From Rhipidocladum racemiflorum (Eukaryota; Streptophyta; Magnoliopsida; Poales; Poaceae), in the NCBI GenBank assembly GCA_036346355.1, contig CM070576.1, positions 16,785,558-16,849,557 on the forward strand: a stretch of DNA of 64,000 nt. Reading direction: 5' to 3'. Position 1 is the stretch's first letter. Each line of letters begins with the position of its first letter. Below the pieces are notes generated by a model. The model had not been told where the DNA came from. It made no database searches and worked only from the letters and a program-made list of their open reading frames with translations. Made by a program: the position numbers and the translations under genes. Of the stretch, positions 20,359-32,498 are shown one piece after another.

Positions 20359-22290
20359 TGTAGGATCGAAGTATACGAATATAGCAATCAGAGGGGGGGT
20401 GAATGATTGTGCGGAAGCTAAAACCAAATTCTTGACCTATTAAAAGTTCACCCCAAAACAGAACCAAATAATTGCCTCGTTTTCGACAAAAACAGAATGA
20501 CAGAGGTTTGATAAAACGAGAATTCCCGGAGATCCAACCGTAAAAACGATCTGAAATTTGGAAACAAGAAACTAGATACCAATACGAATCGAACCCAAAA
20601 AGAATCAGCTCAATCGGACTTACGGATCAAAAGATATGAGCTTCGCAAGCTTGCTGATCCAGAACTTGACGAGAATCAATCTAATCAAAACTTCAAGATT
20701 AAACAAGAACGACAAAAGATTGATCAACTAGACTTTGAGAAACACTAGATCGATACCCTAGAGAGGTTTTTGATGGATCAAATCAAGATAAAACTTGAAG
20801 AACAAAAACCAATCTAGAACTAGAACAAGCATGCAAACAAGAACCAAAACAGAAAATACTGTAGCGACGTGGTTACTGTAGCACGCAAAAATCTTGGAAG
20901 AATTTGATCTTTATTTCTTGTCTAAAATACTCTCATCAAAAGAGTACAAACCCTAAAACCAAGCTCAAGGCTTGATGCGCTCAGCTCTGCTTTGGTGCAT
21001 TTCAACAGGAGACCCCCCACCTATTTAAAGCACCAACCCACAAGGAGTTCTGAATACGATTCCTATTCCCTAGAAGGAATCCGTATCCAACTCAACTCTA
21101 CTTGGCCCAACCAGGCCGAGTACAACTCTTGCACGCGTATGGCAACCCTACCATACTCACGTGACTAACACTTTGCACGCGTATGGCCACCTGCCATACT
21201 CACGTGACTAACACTTTGCACGCGAATGACCTCCTGCCATTCTCACGTGACTAACCATTCTTCATGTGCACCATTCTCTTAGCCCGAACGTCCCGCATGA
21301 CATCCTTGACCACCAAGACCTCAGTTCCTCCTGAACCTAGTCCCGAACCTCAGTTCCTCCATGAACCTAGTCCGGTCCCGTCATCGACCACATTCGTCTT
21401 CGAGCAATACACGCACATGAACACACCACAAAACAAATCCGAGCACAAGTCCACGACTTGACTCAATGTCAATCCATGCAACTACTCACATGAGCATTGC
21501 ATAAAGTCCACTTCAAAAGAAGCATCATGAAATCATCACAAATTTCAAATTCACATTCAAAATTCAAATCCAAATCGCTCAAAACCCTAATTGAGCGAAA
21601 ACGCATTCACGACGGACAAACAAAGTTGGTCCGTTGTATGAGGAAAAGTTTCTGTTCCAAGAAGCAAACAAAACGCGTAAAAACAAGATAACAACGGACA
21701 AACAAAGTTGGTCAGTTGTACATGCAAAAATGCCTTCGGTCATGAGCTCAAAACAAGTAAACAACGGACCCGAAGCTTGTCCGCGCAAGCGTGCCACGCC
21801 TTCGGTTTCACAAAAGTAAAACCCTAGAAAAGTCCATTCACGACAGACAAAAAGAATTAGCCCGTTGTACATGTGAAAATCTTGGTTCCAAGAAATTATC
21901 CAAACCGAAAAAGCTTGTTCACAACGGACCAAGAAAAACTGTCCGTTGTACATGTGAAAATGACTTCGGTCATGGGCTCAAAAACATGTTCACGACAGAC
22001 CCAAAAACACTGCTTGGCCGCAGATGGAAACTTCTTGTTTCTTGAGAACTTTGTCCGCGCTAATGCGTAATCTCATCGCTTTCTTGTCAAATTGAGTTCG
22101 ACTCATGAGCTCAAAAACACGTTCAGCACTCCAAAAACTTTGTCCGTCAGACATGGGAGACTTACTGTTTCTTGAGATCTTGGTCCGGCGCAAAAGCGAA
22201 ACTTACTGCTTCTTGTCAAATTGTCAAGCACATGCACCAGCACATTTGCAAATTCAATTCTAAGCCAATTTTTCAGCACATGATTTCACA
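20359..22290 (-). repeat. 5' LTR of the copia element
   Basis: 1932 bp from TGTAGGATCG to ATTTCACA, followed by the target copy CAACC. TATA-like box at 21021-21030, CACGTG boxes at 21158, 21201 and 21243, inverted-repeat array at 21605-22160. Confidence 0.95.
21605..22160 (-). repeat. Inverted-repeat array in the 5' LTR
   Basis: Same array as 15625-16175 in the partner LTR. The unit near 21920-21950 (ACAACGGAC ... GTCCGTTGT) is perfect; several others have single changes or lost arms compared with the partner. Confidence 0.7.
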
Positions 22291-22462
22291 CAACCGAACA
22301 AAACCTCGGCACAAAGACAAAATCCCATGACCACAACTACCAACACAGGGCACGACGGCCAACAAAGGTAGAAACAAGAACACAAGTACGAGGTGGGCAC
22401 AAATATACGCCAAGATTCGACTGCAAAAGGAACCAAGTATCTGAAGTGATTAAACATCGTTT

Positions 22463-24830
22463 AAAGCTAACTATGCAACAAAAGAGTACACATCTTTTAG
22501 ACTAGACCCAAAAGTAAAACATCTCCGAAAGTGTCCTGCCTCCGAACACTTCCGGGCATGTACGATGACGGTAGCCTCTACTCGGCGGCCCGCCCGGTCA
22601 CCGAGAGGCAGTACGGGCATAACTCACATCCGCCCTGATCCTCACCTAAAAACCACAACAGCAAAAGCATGAGTACAGAAGGTACTCGCAAGACTTACCC
22701 GTGGTCCATATATGATCGACTCGAAAGGAGTATGCATTTGGAAGTAGCAAGGAAATCAGCTGAAGTTAAAAGTGCGGAAAGCTTTACTTTGTTGATTATT
22801 TAGTACCTCTATTCAATTCACAGTTTAAAGCAGTTATAACGGCACCTAATTCTAGAGTGGAGTTCAATATTCAACACTAACAGTGCAAGTGATCTCATAG
22901 CATTTTCGAGCTTAAGCCCAAAGGCGAACTTCAGTTTAAGTAATTACTACGTGTAGTAACAGATAACCAAGCGTGCTCATATCCGAGAGCGCGGCAATTC
23001 GAATCGCTTAATTAACCCTGCAGGGAAGCATTGACCGCACGACATGTGCCACGAAGGAACCTCATGTCAACCCTCCTCCCATCCATACCAATCCGTTGGG
23101 GACATCTTCATGCGGCCTGAGCACCTAGCACCCCCTCGAGCGGCCCAAGCCCGGCTTGGCCCTCGAGAGTCAGCCTAAGCCTCACCCTCGACCACGCCCA
23201 ACCGCATGAGGTGTATGCCCCATCGAACGGCATGCAATGAAAGAAAAGCTTTACTGGCCCATTTCCGGTATGCGATCAACCAATTTGTGCTCGGCCACGG
23301 TTAAACATCAGATCGGTCCTTAGCTGACTCAGGCGGGACTACCACATTTGAGTCTCCTTACCCAAATGTCCATCTCTCCCGCCCGGTCTCCAATTATACC
23401 TTTTTCCACAACACAACCATAACCAAACCGTTCCATAGAATGTAAAGTGGGAGTCCTCAAGCAGTGGAACCGTCCACCACTTGGCCCAAACCCGACCTCT
23501 AAGCATACTAAGCATGACACAATTAATACCCATAATCCAACTCCAACGGAGGTGTTCAACAAGTAACAAGGATGGTACATGCAGCAAATAGGATCTAGCC
23601 TATCCCACATTTCAATTCCTAATGCAACACTTAATCATCCAATAAGAAGTTAATTCACAAAAGTAAATTACACATATGGTTCAAGATGCTTAGGTGCTTG
23701 CCTTGTTCTTCCGTTGGAGGATCGACGACAAGTTGCTCATCGGCAATCCCCTCAACCACGGCCACGTCAGTCACCGCGGTCTCGTTCTCTACACGAGTAC
23801 AATGCATAATCAAGATGCATGCAATACAATGCGAAAGAAGAGGGAATACAAATGCAAACCCCCGCGGAAAAACAACTCAACCGGCGAACACTGCGCGAAT
23901 CCGCAGATCAGCTAACCTAGACAGTCCGGGTTTAACATCCGGACAGTCCGGATCATCCGAACATTCCGAATAGTTCATCCGGACACTCCGGATGACCCAG
24001 GACTTGGAAATCGACAGCGACATTGGAGTGCTCCCAAGCCCTACTACTTCGCGAAGGCCCGATCTACGACTTTCCTACACTTGACAAGGCCGGGGAAGCT
24101 TCGAGCTAGCCCAAACCACGACAAAACGAGGCACATTTGGGTAGCTCATGGCCAAAACTCAATCCGAAGCTTAGAACGGCATCATCCAACCCCGATCTAC
24201 AACCCTAACACCCAACATTGCCTAAACCACCCCAAAACCCTAACAATCCCAAACGTTACCCCCAACCCCCAATCTACACACCAAACCCCAAATCCAACCC
24301 CATGGTCACCCTAGAGCCCAAGAACCCATGAATGAACTCCAAGAAGAGGTCCTACCTTCAAAGAGGATGAAGGAGATGAAGGGGAAAGCCGGGTAGGAGT
24401 CTTCTTCCGGCTTGGGGAGGAGCTTGAGGACACCGGGGCGGACGAGTCGCCGGGGAGGAGCACGGAAGGACGCCAGAGTGAGGAGCTCACAGGAGACGAG
24501 GGCGGGGTGGAGGAGAGACGCACGGGCAGTGGGGAGCAATGGGTGGAAGAAGAATGAGTGAGGAGCCACGGAATGGAATTTTTATACTTGTCCCGCAAGG
24601 TCCGGATACTCCGGACGTTCAACCCGGAGACAACGGGTTGGGGTCTTCGGTAGGACTAACTCGGACACTCCGGATAATTAGTCCGGATACTCCGGGTTAG
24701 GGTGTTCAGGCGAGCTAATTCGGATACTCCGGACAATTAATACGGACATTCCGGGTTATATCCGGATATTCCGGATGTTTCATCCGGATACTCCGGATCT
24801 CCTAGAATTTCTAAAAGTGAGGCCTTGACA
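22463..24830 (-). mobile_element. Solo Ty3 LTR inserted in the Tat element
   Basis: Tat coding on both sides is interrupted by 2.37 kb flanked by CGTTT (22458-22462 and 24831-24835). On the minus strand it starts TGTCAAGGCCTC at 24830, has a TATA box (TATAAAAATTCC) at about 24575-24587, and contains AGTACCTTCTGTACTCATGC near its end, features shared with other Ty3 LTRs here. The end next to 22463 lacks the expected CA, so a few terminal bases may have been lost. No internal element sequence is present, so this is a solo LTR. Confidence 0.65.
23920..24800. repeat. Two clusters of TCCGGA palindromes
   Basis: TCCGGATACTCCGGA-like motifs occur about five times at 23920-23995 and about ten times at 24600-24800, with repeat cores TCCGGACACTCCGGAT. 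The second cluster covers the U3 region upstream of and around the TATA box of the solo LTR. Confidence 0.75.
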
Positions 24831-24839
24831 CGTTTGCAA

Positions 24840-26142
24840 TTGGCTTAAACCGACGAAGAATAAAACGGAGGTTAAATATTCCTTTGACGTGTCCAAGTGC
24901 GATAGAATGTTTGATTTATTGTTGCAGGAAAAACTTATAAAATTACCGGAAGGGCACGTCATTCCATCAGCCGATGAGATCAGAAAACGAAGATATTTCA
25001 AGTGGCATCATTCTTTTTTGCACAACACTAACAATTGTAATGTCTTTCGGCAACAGATTCAATCGGCTATCACTGATGGACGATTGAAGTTTGCGGACGA
25101 ATCAACTGTGTAGATAGATGTGAATCCTTTCCAAGTCAATATGGTCCAATGCTTAGAGAAGGGAAAAGAACCTATGAACGAGGACACCAAACCGACGCAG
25201 AAAATCGGAGTCTGATCTAGCACTAATGGGGACGAAATAGTACAGATCACTATCGGCTCGATACAAATAGAGGCCGACCGTAGTGGTCGAAGCTTAAGGA
25301 CCGTGAAGCCGAAGGGGGAATTGGAGATTGGAAAATGGTACAAGGCGGAGAGAACTTCACCAAGAAGACCCAGTCTCAAACCTAAACCAACCATCTCCCA
25401 ACTCTTGGAAAAATATGAAAAGATAAGCTATCGGCGGCAAAGTTACCATCGGTCGAGTTATTTCCACCGGCCAAATATTTACCGATCAAATGAGCACTAT
25501 CGCCCAGATGGCTGTTATCGACCAAGCAGCGAAGAAGAAGCTCACTGGCAATGTCCTTTCTGGCAGTTTTGCTGGGAGAAGGGAATGACCCTACCCACAG
25601 TACAGTCATGCCCCATGCAACACCCACTCAGGGATCGGTCAAACCAGTCGGCCAAGGACAGGTTGTCCAAGCCAGTACGTGATCGGCTAGGGCCGAAAAA
25701 CAGAAGGCTAGTCCACGAGAGGTTGTTAATACCAGAAAAGGGTGAAACCTCCAAAACCCCTCAAGCACCAATTTCCAACACTACTGCCGAGCCAGAACCT
25801 ATCGGCGAAGCAACTAATCTCGCTGGGAAAATTCGAAAGCCGATTGAACCCAAACCTAGGTGGTGTCCTTCGGGACTCAGCAAATCACAGCGTAGGCGTC
25901 TCCAGCGACTAAAGACACAGGAAGAAAGAGAAACTAGAGCAGAAAGAAAACATGATCAGATTTTCAGTAAGCTTCAGCCAATACCTGCCATAAGACAGGA
26001 GTGGAAGAAGAAAGATCAAGCCGATAGTGATTCAGAACAATCGGTCGATTCCGGATCTCCAATGATTAGAGACGACACACCACCGATGGATATCAACATG
26101 GTATTCACATTACCCGAGTCGGATCGAGGTGGAATCGGCTGA
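24840..26142 (+). pseudogene. Tat element: gag C-terminal/linker region
   Basis: The block 24889-25113 (MSKCDRMFDLLLQEKLIK, EGHVIPSADEIRKRRYFKWH) is the conserved segment before the Tat protease and includes histidine/cysteine positions (HNTNNCNVF). Stops at 25111 and about 25216 precede a second open frame 25303-26142 with GQCPFW-like metal-binding residues and GLSKSQRRRLQRLKTQEE, a basic helix typical of this family. It reads directly into the protease region in a shifted frame. Confidence 0.75.
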
Positions 26143-26769
26143 GGGGGTGTTCGCCCAGTTGTGCCTTGGTGCGCAGGATGCCGTATTCGAGAAACCTCAG
26201 GACATGCATCGACATTTGAAGCTGTTGTATCTCAAAGGGTACATCAATGGTCGATCGATATCAAGGATGTTAGTCGACGGCGGAGCCACAGTGAACCTAA
26301 TGCCCTTAAGCATGTTCAAAAAGTTGGGTAAAGCCGACGAAGACCTAATCAAAACAAACATGGTGTTGAACGATTTCACAGGAGATCCCACCGAAGCGAA
26401 AGGGGTGATGATGACAGAGTTAACTGTCGGTAATAAGACACTGCCGACTGCGTTCTTTGTGATTGAGGCTAAAGGCAGTTACAACGTGCTCCTTGGGTGA
26501 GATTGGATCCACGCTAATTGCTGCATTCCGTCAACTATGCATCAGAAGCTCGTGCAGTGGAATAATGATGAAGTTGAAGTCGTATCGGCCGATACATCGT
26601 CTCATATCGCCATGGCCAGCCCTGATGCTAACTGGAAACATGAAGAAGCCGAATGCATATCAGGAAAGTTTTTGGACGATTGCGATTTCATCTGCATTGG
26701 GAAATCAGGTTTAAAGCCGATCAGCGTCAAACCCAACACGTTTGATCGGACAGATGAAGTCGTGAGAAG
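26129..26769 (+). pseudogene. Tat element: aspartic protease region
   Basis: The frame 26129-26500 contains the active-site segment MLVDGGATVNLMP (catalytic Asp in DGG, near residue 48), followed by FVIEAKGSYNVLLG and then a TGA where the following DWIHANCCIPSTMHQKL continues. Retroviral-type proteases use D-[ST/G]-G; this GG form is common in Tat elements. A premature stop separates it from the downstream coding. Confidence 0.75.
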
Positions 26770-27890
26770 ATGGAGTCCGAAATGGTGACAAAGTTGCCGA
26801 AAAAGATGAGGAGCTTTCGGCGAGAAATAGAATACGAAGAAGCTATCGAAGACTTCGAAGAAGAAAGACGAAGGCAAGGATTTACCTCCGCCGATCTGCT
26901 CGAAGAAGTTTACATTGGAAAAGGCGATAGGAAAAGGCTAACTTATGTAAGTGCTAGACTAGATCCAGAATATAAAGCAAAGTTGGTCGACATATTCAGA
27001 AAGTATAAGGATTGTTTTGCATGGGAATACTACGAAATGCCAGGTTTAAGCCGACAACATGTCGAACATCGGCTACCCATAAAGGCTTGGTATCGGCCAT
27101 TTAAACAATATCCGAGGCGATTTAATCCTACACTATATGATGCCATAAAATAAGAAGTAGAAAGATTACTAGAGGCCAAGTTTATCAGGCCTTGCCGATA
27201 TGTTGAATGGGTCTCCAACATCATTCCCGTAAAAAAGAAAAACGGTAAGCTACGGGTATGCGTAGATTTTAGGGATTTGAATAAAGCCACGCCAAAAGAT
27301 GAGTACCCGATGCCAATAGCCGATATGCTTATCGATGCTGCATCCGGGAATAAAATCATAAGCTTCCTTGATGGGAATGCCGGGTGTAACCAAATATTTA
27401 TGGCTGAAGCCGATATACCCAAAACGGCCTTTCGATGCCCAGGGGCTTTAGGGCTCTACGAATGGACCGTCATGACATTCGGCTTGAAAAACGCTGGGGC
27501 CACATACCAACGTGCTAAGAACCATATTTTCCACAACTTAATCGGCCATACTGTAGAAATCTACATCGACGATGTTGTAGTAAAGTCAAAAGAAGACTGG
27601 CAACATCTAGCCGATTTGGAAAGGATGTTTGAAAGCACAAGAGCACATACACATGGGCTGAAGATGAATCCGCTCAAATGCGCTTTCGGAGTATCGGCTG
27701 GACAGTTCCTCGGGTTCACGGTGCATGAAAAAGGAATTAAAGTGAATCAAGCGAAAGTCAAAGCTATAGCTGACACTCAGCCACCAACAAATAAAAAAGA
27801 ATTACAAATATTGATCGGCAAGATCAATTACCTGCGGCGCTTCATCTCAAATTTGTCTGGTCGAATTCGGGCCTTAACCCCATTATTGAT
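26770..27890 (+). pseudogene. Tat element: reverse transcriptase
   Basis: The N-terminal linker (26770-27153) ends YDAIK and a TAA; RT continues with FIRPCRYVEWVSNIIPVKKK, VCVDFRDLNKATPKDEYPMP, FLDGNAGCNQIFMA, MTFGLKNAGATYQRA and the catalytic YIDDVVVKS (27562-27588), then GKINYLRRFISNLSGRI. The polymerase motifs are well kept apart from the single TAA at 27151. RNase H is absent because the sequence switches to a chromovirus integrase at about 27890. Confidence 0.85.
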
Positions 27891-29080
27891 TGTCCCGCTT
27901 AAATCCACATGGTCTTTACATGCCTCTTCCTATTCCTAGTATACCTTGGGAGGATATTTATATGGATTTTGTTTTAGGGTTACCTAGGACACAGAGGGGG
28001 AGGGATAGCATATTTGTAGTTGTGGGTCGTTTTTCTAAAATGGCACATTTTATACCTTGTCACAGGAGCGATGATGCTACAAACATAGCTAATTTATTTT
28101 TCAGGGAAATCGTTCTCCTTCATGGAGTGCCTAATACTATTGTCTCAGATCGTGATGCAAAGTTTTTGAGCCATTTTTGGAGATCACTTTGGAACAAATT
28201 GGGGATGAAGTTGCTATTTTCTACTACATGTCATCCCCAAATTGACGGCCAAACCGAGGTCGTTAATCACACATTATCCACCATGTTGCGGGCTATTTTA
28301 AAGAAGAATTTGAAGATGTGGGAAGAGTTTCTACCACATGTTGAGTTCACCTACAATCGATCGGTACACTCCACCACCAAGGTAAGTCCATTTCAGGTAG
28401 TGTATGGGTTTAATCCTCGTGCTCCGATTGACCTTTTGCCCTTGCCTACTTCTGAAAAGGTAAATTTAGATGCAAAGAAGCATGCTAAACTCATTTTGAA
28501 AATGCATGAAACAACTGAAGAAAACATAGAAAAGATGACTAAAAAGTATAGAATTGCTGGTAGCCATGGTAGGAAACATTTATCCTTCGAACCATGTGAT
28601 CTTGTTTGGTTGCATTTGAGAAAAGATAGGTTTCCAGATTTGAGAAAGTCCAAATTAATGCCTAGAGCAGATGGTCCTTTTAAAATACTTGAAAAGATTA
28701 ATGATAATGCATATAAACTTGAGTTGCCTACAGACTTTGGGGTTAGACCCACATTTAACGTTTCAGATTTAAACCCGTATGTGGGAGAAGAGAATGAGCT
28801 TGAGTCGAGGATGCCTCCAATTCAAGAGGGGGAGGATGATGAGGATATCACTCCTTTGGATACATGCATACATCATGGTCCTGTGACTAGAGCTCGTGCA
28901 CGTCAATTAAATCATGAGGTGAGCTCGTTTCTCGCTATTCATTACAATAATATTATTGAGGATGCGATGCTACTAAATATTTGTGATGTCTTACTGCTTA
29001 GGAACATGGGAGAAGCACGCCAAGTCAATCCGAAGGCCAAGACATCCACAATTCAGAATCCGAGTTTAGTTCGGAGTTAG
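27890..29080 (+). pseudogene. Chromovirus integrase and polyprotein C terminus, 5'-truncated
   Basis: A 396-residue frame starts just before the integrase core (IPWEDIYMDFVLGLPRTQ, then VSDRDAKFLSHFW, CHPQIDGQTEVVNH with the DDE residues) and continues through the C-terminal domain (FPDLRKSKLMPRADGPFKI, FNVSDLNPYVGEE) to the tail HGPVTRARARQLNHEV and LLLRNMGEARQ. The usual Q-T-D has become Q-I-D. The zinc-binding N terminus is absent. The frame is otherwise open over nearly 400 codons, so truncation is more recent than the decay of its Tat neighbour. Confidence 0.85.
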
Positions 29081-29900
29081 CAAATAGCACCTCACTAAAA
29101 CGGGCATAACTTTCTCATGCGGAGTCCAATGGAGGCGTTCTTGTGCTTGTTAGAAATATAATGACGAGATCTTTCCAATGGATCTGGTCTTAGCTCCAGA
29201 TTCAAAGTGAGTCGGCGGGAATCATCAAAACAATGCACGAAATTCCTTTTTTGAGCCTTGTAAGCGTGTGTGGGCCAAGCCCAGGTTGTGTGCGCCCCCT
29301 CCAGCCGCACACAACCCTAGGGTTTCCCCCACACGCCCCCTAGCCATATATCCTGTAGCCGTCATTTTCGTTGGGGGTTTTCCTTAGATTTTGACTAGAC
29401 ACTCTATCAGTTTTTCGCCGACCTTCGGTTTGTGAAACCCCAACTCATGTGCTTAATATAATTCGCAATTTCAGATTGCTTCTTCTACGTTCTTTCTTGT
29501 GTTCTCGATTCGTATGCAGGGATAAGCCTTCTTGGCTAGGTCAACCATGTTTGCACGTGGTTGATAACCATCGGAGTCGTGGTGTAGCGATTGCAGGGTT
29601 TGGATCGGTTCTGATCGGAAGCCGGATCGTCAACGTCTTGTCTCCACCAATCGACTTACCTCCACCTATCGAAAGATCGGGCCATCGTGTGCATCAAACA
29701 TGCTTAGAGATTTTGATGGGCTTGTCGTTTGAGTAGAAGTAAGTAGCAACGAATTATTTTGTGTTCATAAGTTCAGTTAAATCAGAGCATGGCTACCAAA
29801 TAGATTGGATTAGGTTCATCTTTGCCTTTGTTGCCTTTCCCTGAAACCTTTGGTTTGAGTAGGGTTTTTTAGTTGACAGGATGTATCTGTGTGCGTTACG
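29081..29900 (+). other. 3' untranslated/LTR-like sequence after the chromovirus fragment
   Basis: About 800 bp without a credible gene. It contains GGGCATAACTTTCTCATGCG and a GC-rich stretch with ACACAACCCTAGGGTTTCCC, features of grass Ty3 LTRs. I could not place LTR ends or a primer-binding site. Confidence 0.4.
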
Positions 29901-32011
29901 TGTGTGTTACTAGGACATTTCACCGATACTTTGATCTTGGTAAGTACGATCTATGTGGTAGCATAGCACAACTACACACGTACATTGAACTAGGTGACAT
30001 CAATTCTAACTTATGAGCCTTGACATTGCCCCTTATCTATATAATTATATACCCATTTATGTTTTGACTAGAAGGTACTCTTCATTTAATTGCCAAAGCA
30101 ATTGCCAATTGATATTTCCATCTATAATCATTTGAGGAGTCATATGAAAGGATACTTAATATTTCGTAAGCCTCATAGATCACCATATGTGTATTGGTGC
30201 TCTATGCTCTATCTTTCACAAAAGTCTAGTTATGTTTTCTTATTTGTCGTGGCATATTGTAGAATGGCTCTAAATGGCTGTAGTAGAGGGGTAGATTATT
30301 CCCTTGTGAATATTTAGAATCTAAGTTCATTCAATTTGGATAAGAGGATCAAAAGTTACGATCGTTTTTGCGACTGACGTTCGGAGTTGCATTAGTTGAA
30401 AAGAAATAGAGATGTTTCCGGTTTGATCGTTGTTGTATTAATTAAAGTTGTGATTAATCGTTGGTCAGTAAATTGTGTTTGTTATGATTTCTGTTTTCAG
30501 GGGGAGTGGCCCCAGCTTTGTGCGTAACTCTACTTCCCGCAGTTAAGGCAAGTACCTTCCGATGAGCATTGAAGATAGATTATTGATTGTTATGATTGCA
30601 AGTGCATGTAGATTAAAACCTAGTTAAGAAGAATTATTGCTTAAGTTGACAAATGATATTTCGCTGTTTTGCATGATTTTGGCTAATTGTTACTATGATA
30701 TATGCTGGAGATCTTGACATTAGGGTAGTGAAGGAGAGGACGACCACTTCGTAAGGTTGGTAGGCAAGAATGTTTTACTTTTGAGATTTGTTGCATCCCT
30801 CGTACTCGTATCATGAATATAATTAGGGTAATGTGAACAACAAGTTTATGGATGTGAGGATACTTTAGTGCATGTGTTTAATTATGAATATGAGAATTGG
30901 TTGCCATGCATACATTCATTTATGTCTATGCGGAATGTTGAAAATGAATGTAGTTGCAATTTATTTTGTGTCCATTGCATTTATACATTCATAAAAGGAA
31001 GAGGCAACCCATGTCGCTGCGGGCCTCTGTGTTCACACGTAGTGAACACAAAAGTCCTACCTCGTAGTCCCATACACATGGGTGTATGGGAGCGAGTCAG
31101 TAAGAGTAGGCACCCTCCACGGGATGGAAGGGAATGAAAGGGTGCACACCGACGGGTGTGCACTCAGCTATACCCGGTATAGGCTTTAAAAAGTGCATAT
31201 GAGCATTCAAGCATAACTGCATTGCATAAAATTGCCAAGGCAGTGGTGCTCAACATGTGGGTGTGACAAATTGTGTGTATTATGACGATGTCTGATGCAT
31301 TGCATGTTACTACTAATGATGAATGGTAGTGTGGTGGTCCTTGAGTTGAGGCAAGTTTTTAGGTTAAGGATGGGTCAAGTCGTGGACTCATCCAATGTTG
31401 TCCCATGAGGTATGTGAAATAAATGAGTAATGTAGTTGATGAGGTAACAGACGGTATTTTCTTTGTGTTACGTACTTGTTAATTTGGTACGAGCGATATG
31501 AGCATGTTACTGATTTAAATACTTTAATTGATATTGTTATTGTCATTGCTAGTTGTTGTAATTGGCTGAGTCTTCGACTCACGCTTGTTTTTTTATTGTT
31601 TGTAGGTACCTTGAAGACGACATGCATGGATGGGAGTAGTGGCACGAACACATTTTGCATCAACATAGTTCCATATTAATTTATCGCTCTTAATCTCATT
31701 AAATTCATGTCTTGTAATTATGTCGTGGTAGTTGTATGTGCTTCGTCGGGTCCTGATGGTTGGTTGATACCATGACCCATGCTTGTGCTTGGTTGGTTAT
31801 CGTTAGTTGCTATATATTGTTGTTTTTTTAAATGCTGTCTTTTGTCTACTAAGTGGATGTCCTAGTTTTAGGGGAGGTGCTGCCGAAATTTATAATAATT
31901 TCGGTAAGTTGCTAGTATGTTAGCTTGCTTTTCTAAATTATTCTAGTGTTTTGTGCCAGTTGATGTTTGAGGGTGTAACATTCAGGGCACGTGTAGTGCT
32001 AGGGTGTTACA
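29900..32011 (+). mobile_element. LTR related to 33607-35948, in opposite orientation
   Basis: The right end GGGTGTTACA (to 32011) is the inverse of the TGTAACACC terminus at 33607. Inside, 31080-31190 (block around GTGCACTCAGCTATACC) is the inverse of about 34262-34380, and 30485-30560 is the inverse of about 34660-34735. The left end is approximate; a matching target copy for the CTCCA that follows 32011 was not found. It abuts MULE-B coding on the right, so it either inserted into MULE-B or is joined to it by a deletion. Confidence 0.6.
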
Positions 32012-32260
32012 CTCCAGCTCCAGGTTGCCAATGATCTCTCCGTACATTACATTTGCAACAAAGTTAGAGGAGATATTTTTATGCAGTTGCATAGACTATC
32101 ATCACACATGTATGAGGCATGACTATCGAGCACTTCCTATCGATGCCACACTTAGGCTGGTACGCATGAACACACCATGGGCAACCCTATGTTTCGCATC
32201 CGATGTCATAAACAAGTGGTGCTAACTTAACAACCTTAAATGTTCTCCTCATTGACACTG
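32012..32260 (-). pseudogene. MULE-B transposase N-terminal fragment
   Basis: The minus strand contains an ANVMYGEII-like segment preceded by a short CHRNLTS-like region, matching the FAR1/MuDR-type DNA-binding region of the MULE-A transposase at about 37150-37270. Several frame changes and stops are present. The catalytic domain is missing. Confidence 0.65.
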
Positions 32261-32498
32261 TCCATTCCTTCATAGCCTCATGCACCCCCACTTACTTTTG
32301 TAAATTGCCCCCATCTGCACCTCATTCCGATCATACTCCCATTCAACATTTTCAACCCCATTCACTACTTTCAACCCCATCTGCACCTCATTCTGGTCAT
32401 ACTCACATTCATCCTCCACATTATATTTTAAAATATACTCGCTCATCCATACCATTGTGTCATTTGCTCAAATTGTTGTTGCGCACACGATGTATCGA

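Larger units (their letters stand above)
14376..22290 (-). mobile_element. SIRE-like Ty1/copia element, complete ends, pol deleted
   Basis: Two LTRs of 1935 and 1932 bp with TG..CA termini bracket 4 kb of internal sequence, and the whole is flanked by perfect 5-bp target copies CAACC (14371-14375 and 22291-22295). The primer-binding site beside the right LTR and the polypurine tract beside the left LTR show that the element reads right to left. Gag is long with a zinc knuckle, a coiled-coil tail and a second knuckle, as in SIRE/Maximus-type elements. Protease, integrase, most of RT and the middle of RNase H are missing, so movement would need help from an intact relative. Confidence 0.95.
6088..27890 (+). 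mobile_element. Tat-lineage Ty3 retrotransposon, decayed and multiply interrupted
   Basis: The 5' LTR (6088-12393, itself split), an untranslated leader with TTTTGGCACGCCCGATGGG as probable primer-binding region (12396-12414), gag (12432-14375), a second coding block (24840-26142), protease (about 26129-26500) and reverse transcriptase (26770-27890) occur in order on the plus strand. Three later insertions lie inside: CACTA, copia and a solo LTR. The element is truncated at about 27890 within or just after the RT, where an unrelated chromovirus integrase begins, and no 3' LTR is seen. Numerous stops and frameshifts indicate an old copy. Confidence 0.75.

Noticed and set aside
23329..23610. 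Minus-strand frames of 82-93 residues in the solo LTR
   Set aside because: They lie in the R-U5 part of a solo LTR, overlap each other in different frames and have no domain.
24306..24622. Minus-strand Ser/Pro-rich frames next to the TATA box
   Set aside because: They sit in the leader just downstream of the LTR promoter. Two frames are open because the region is GC-rich; nothing supports translation.
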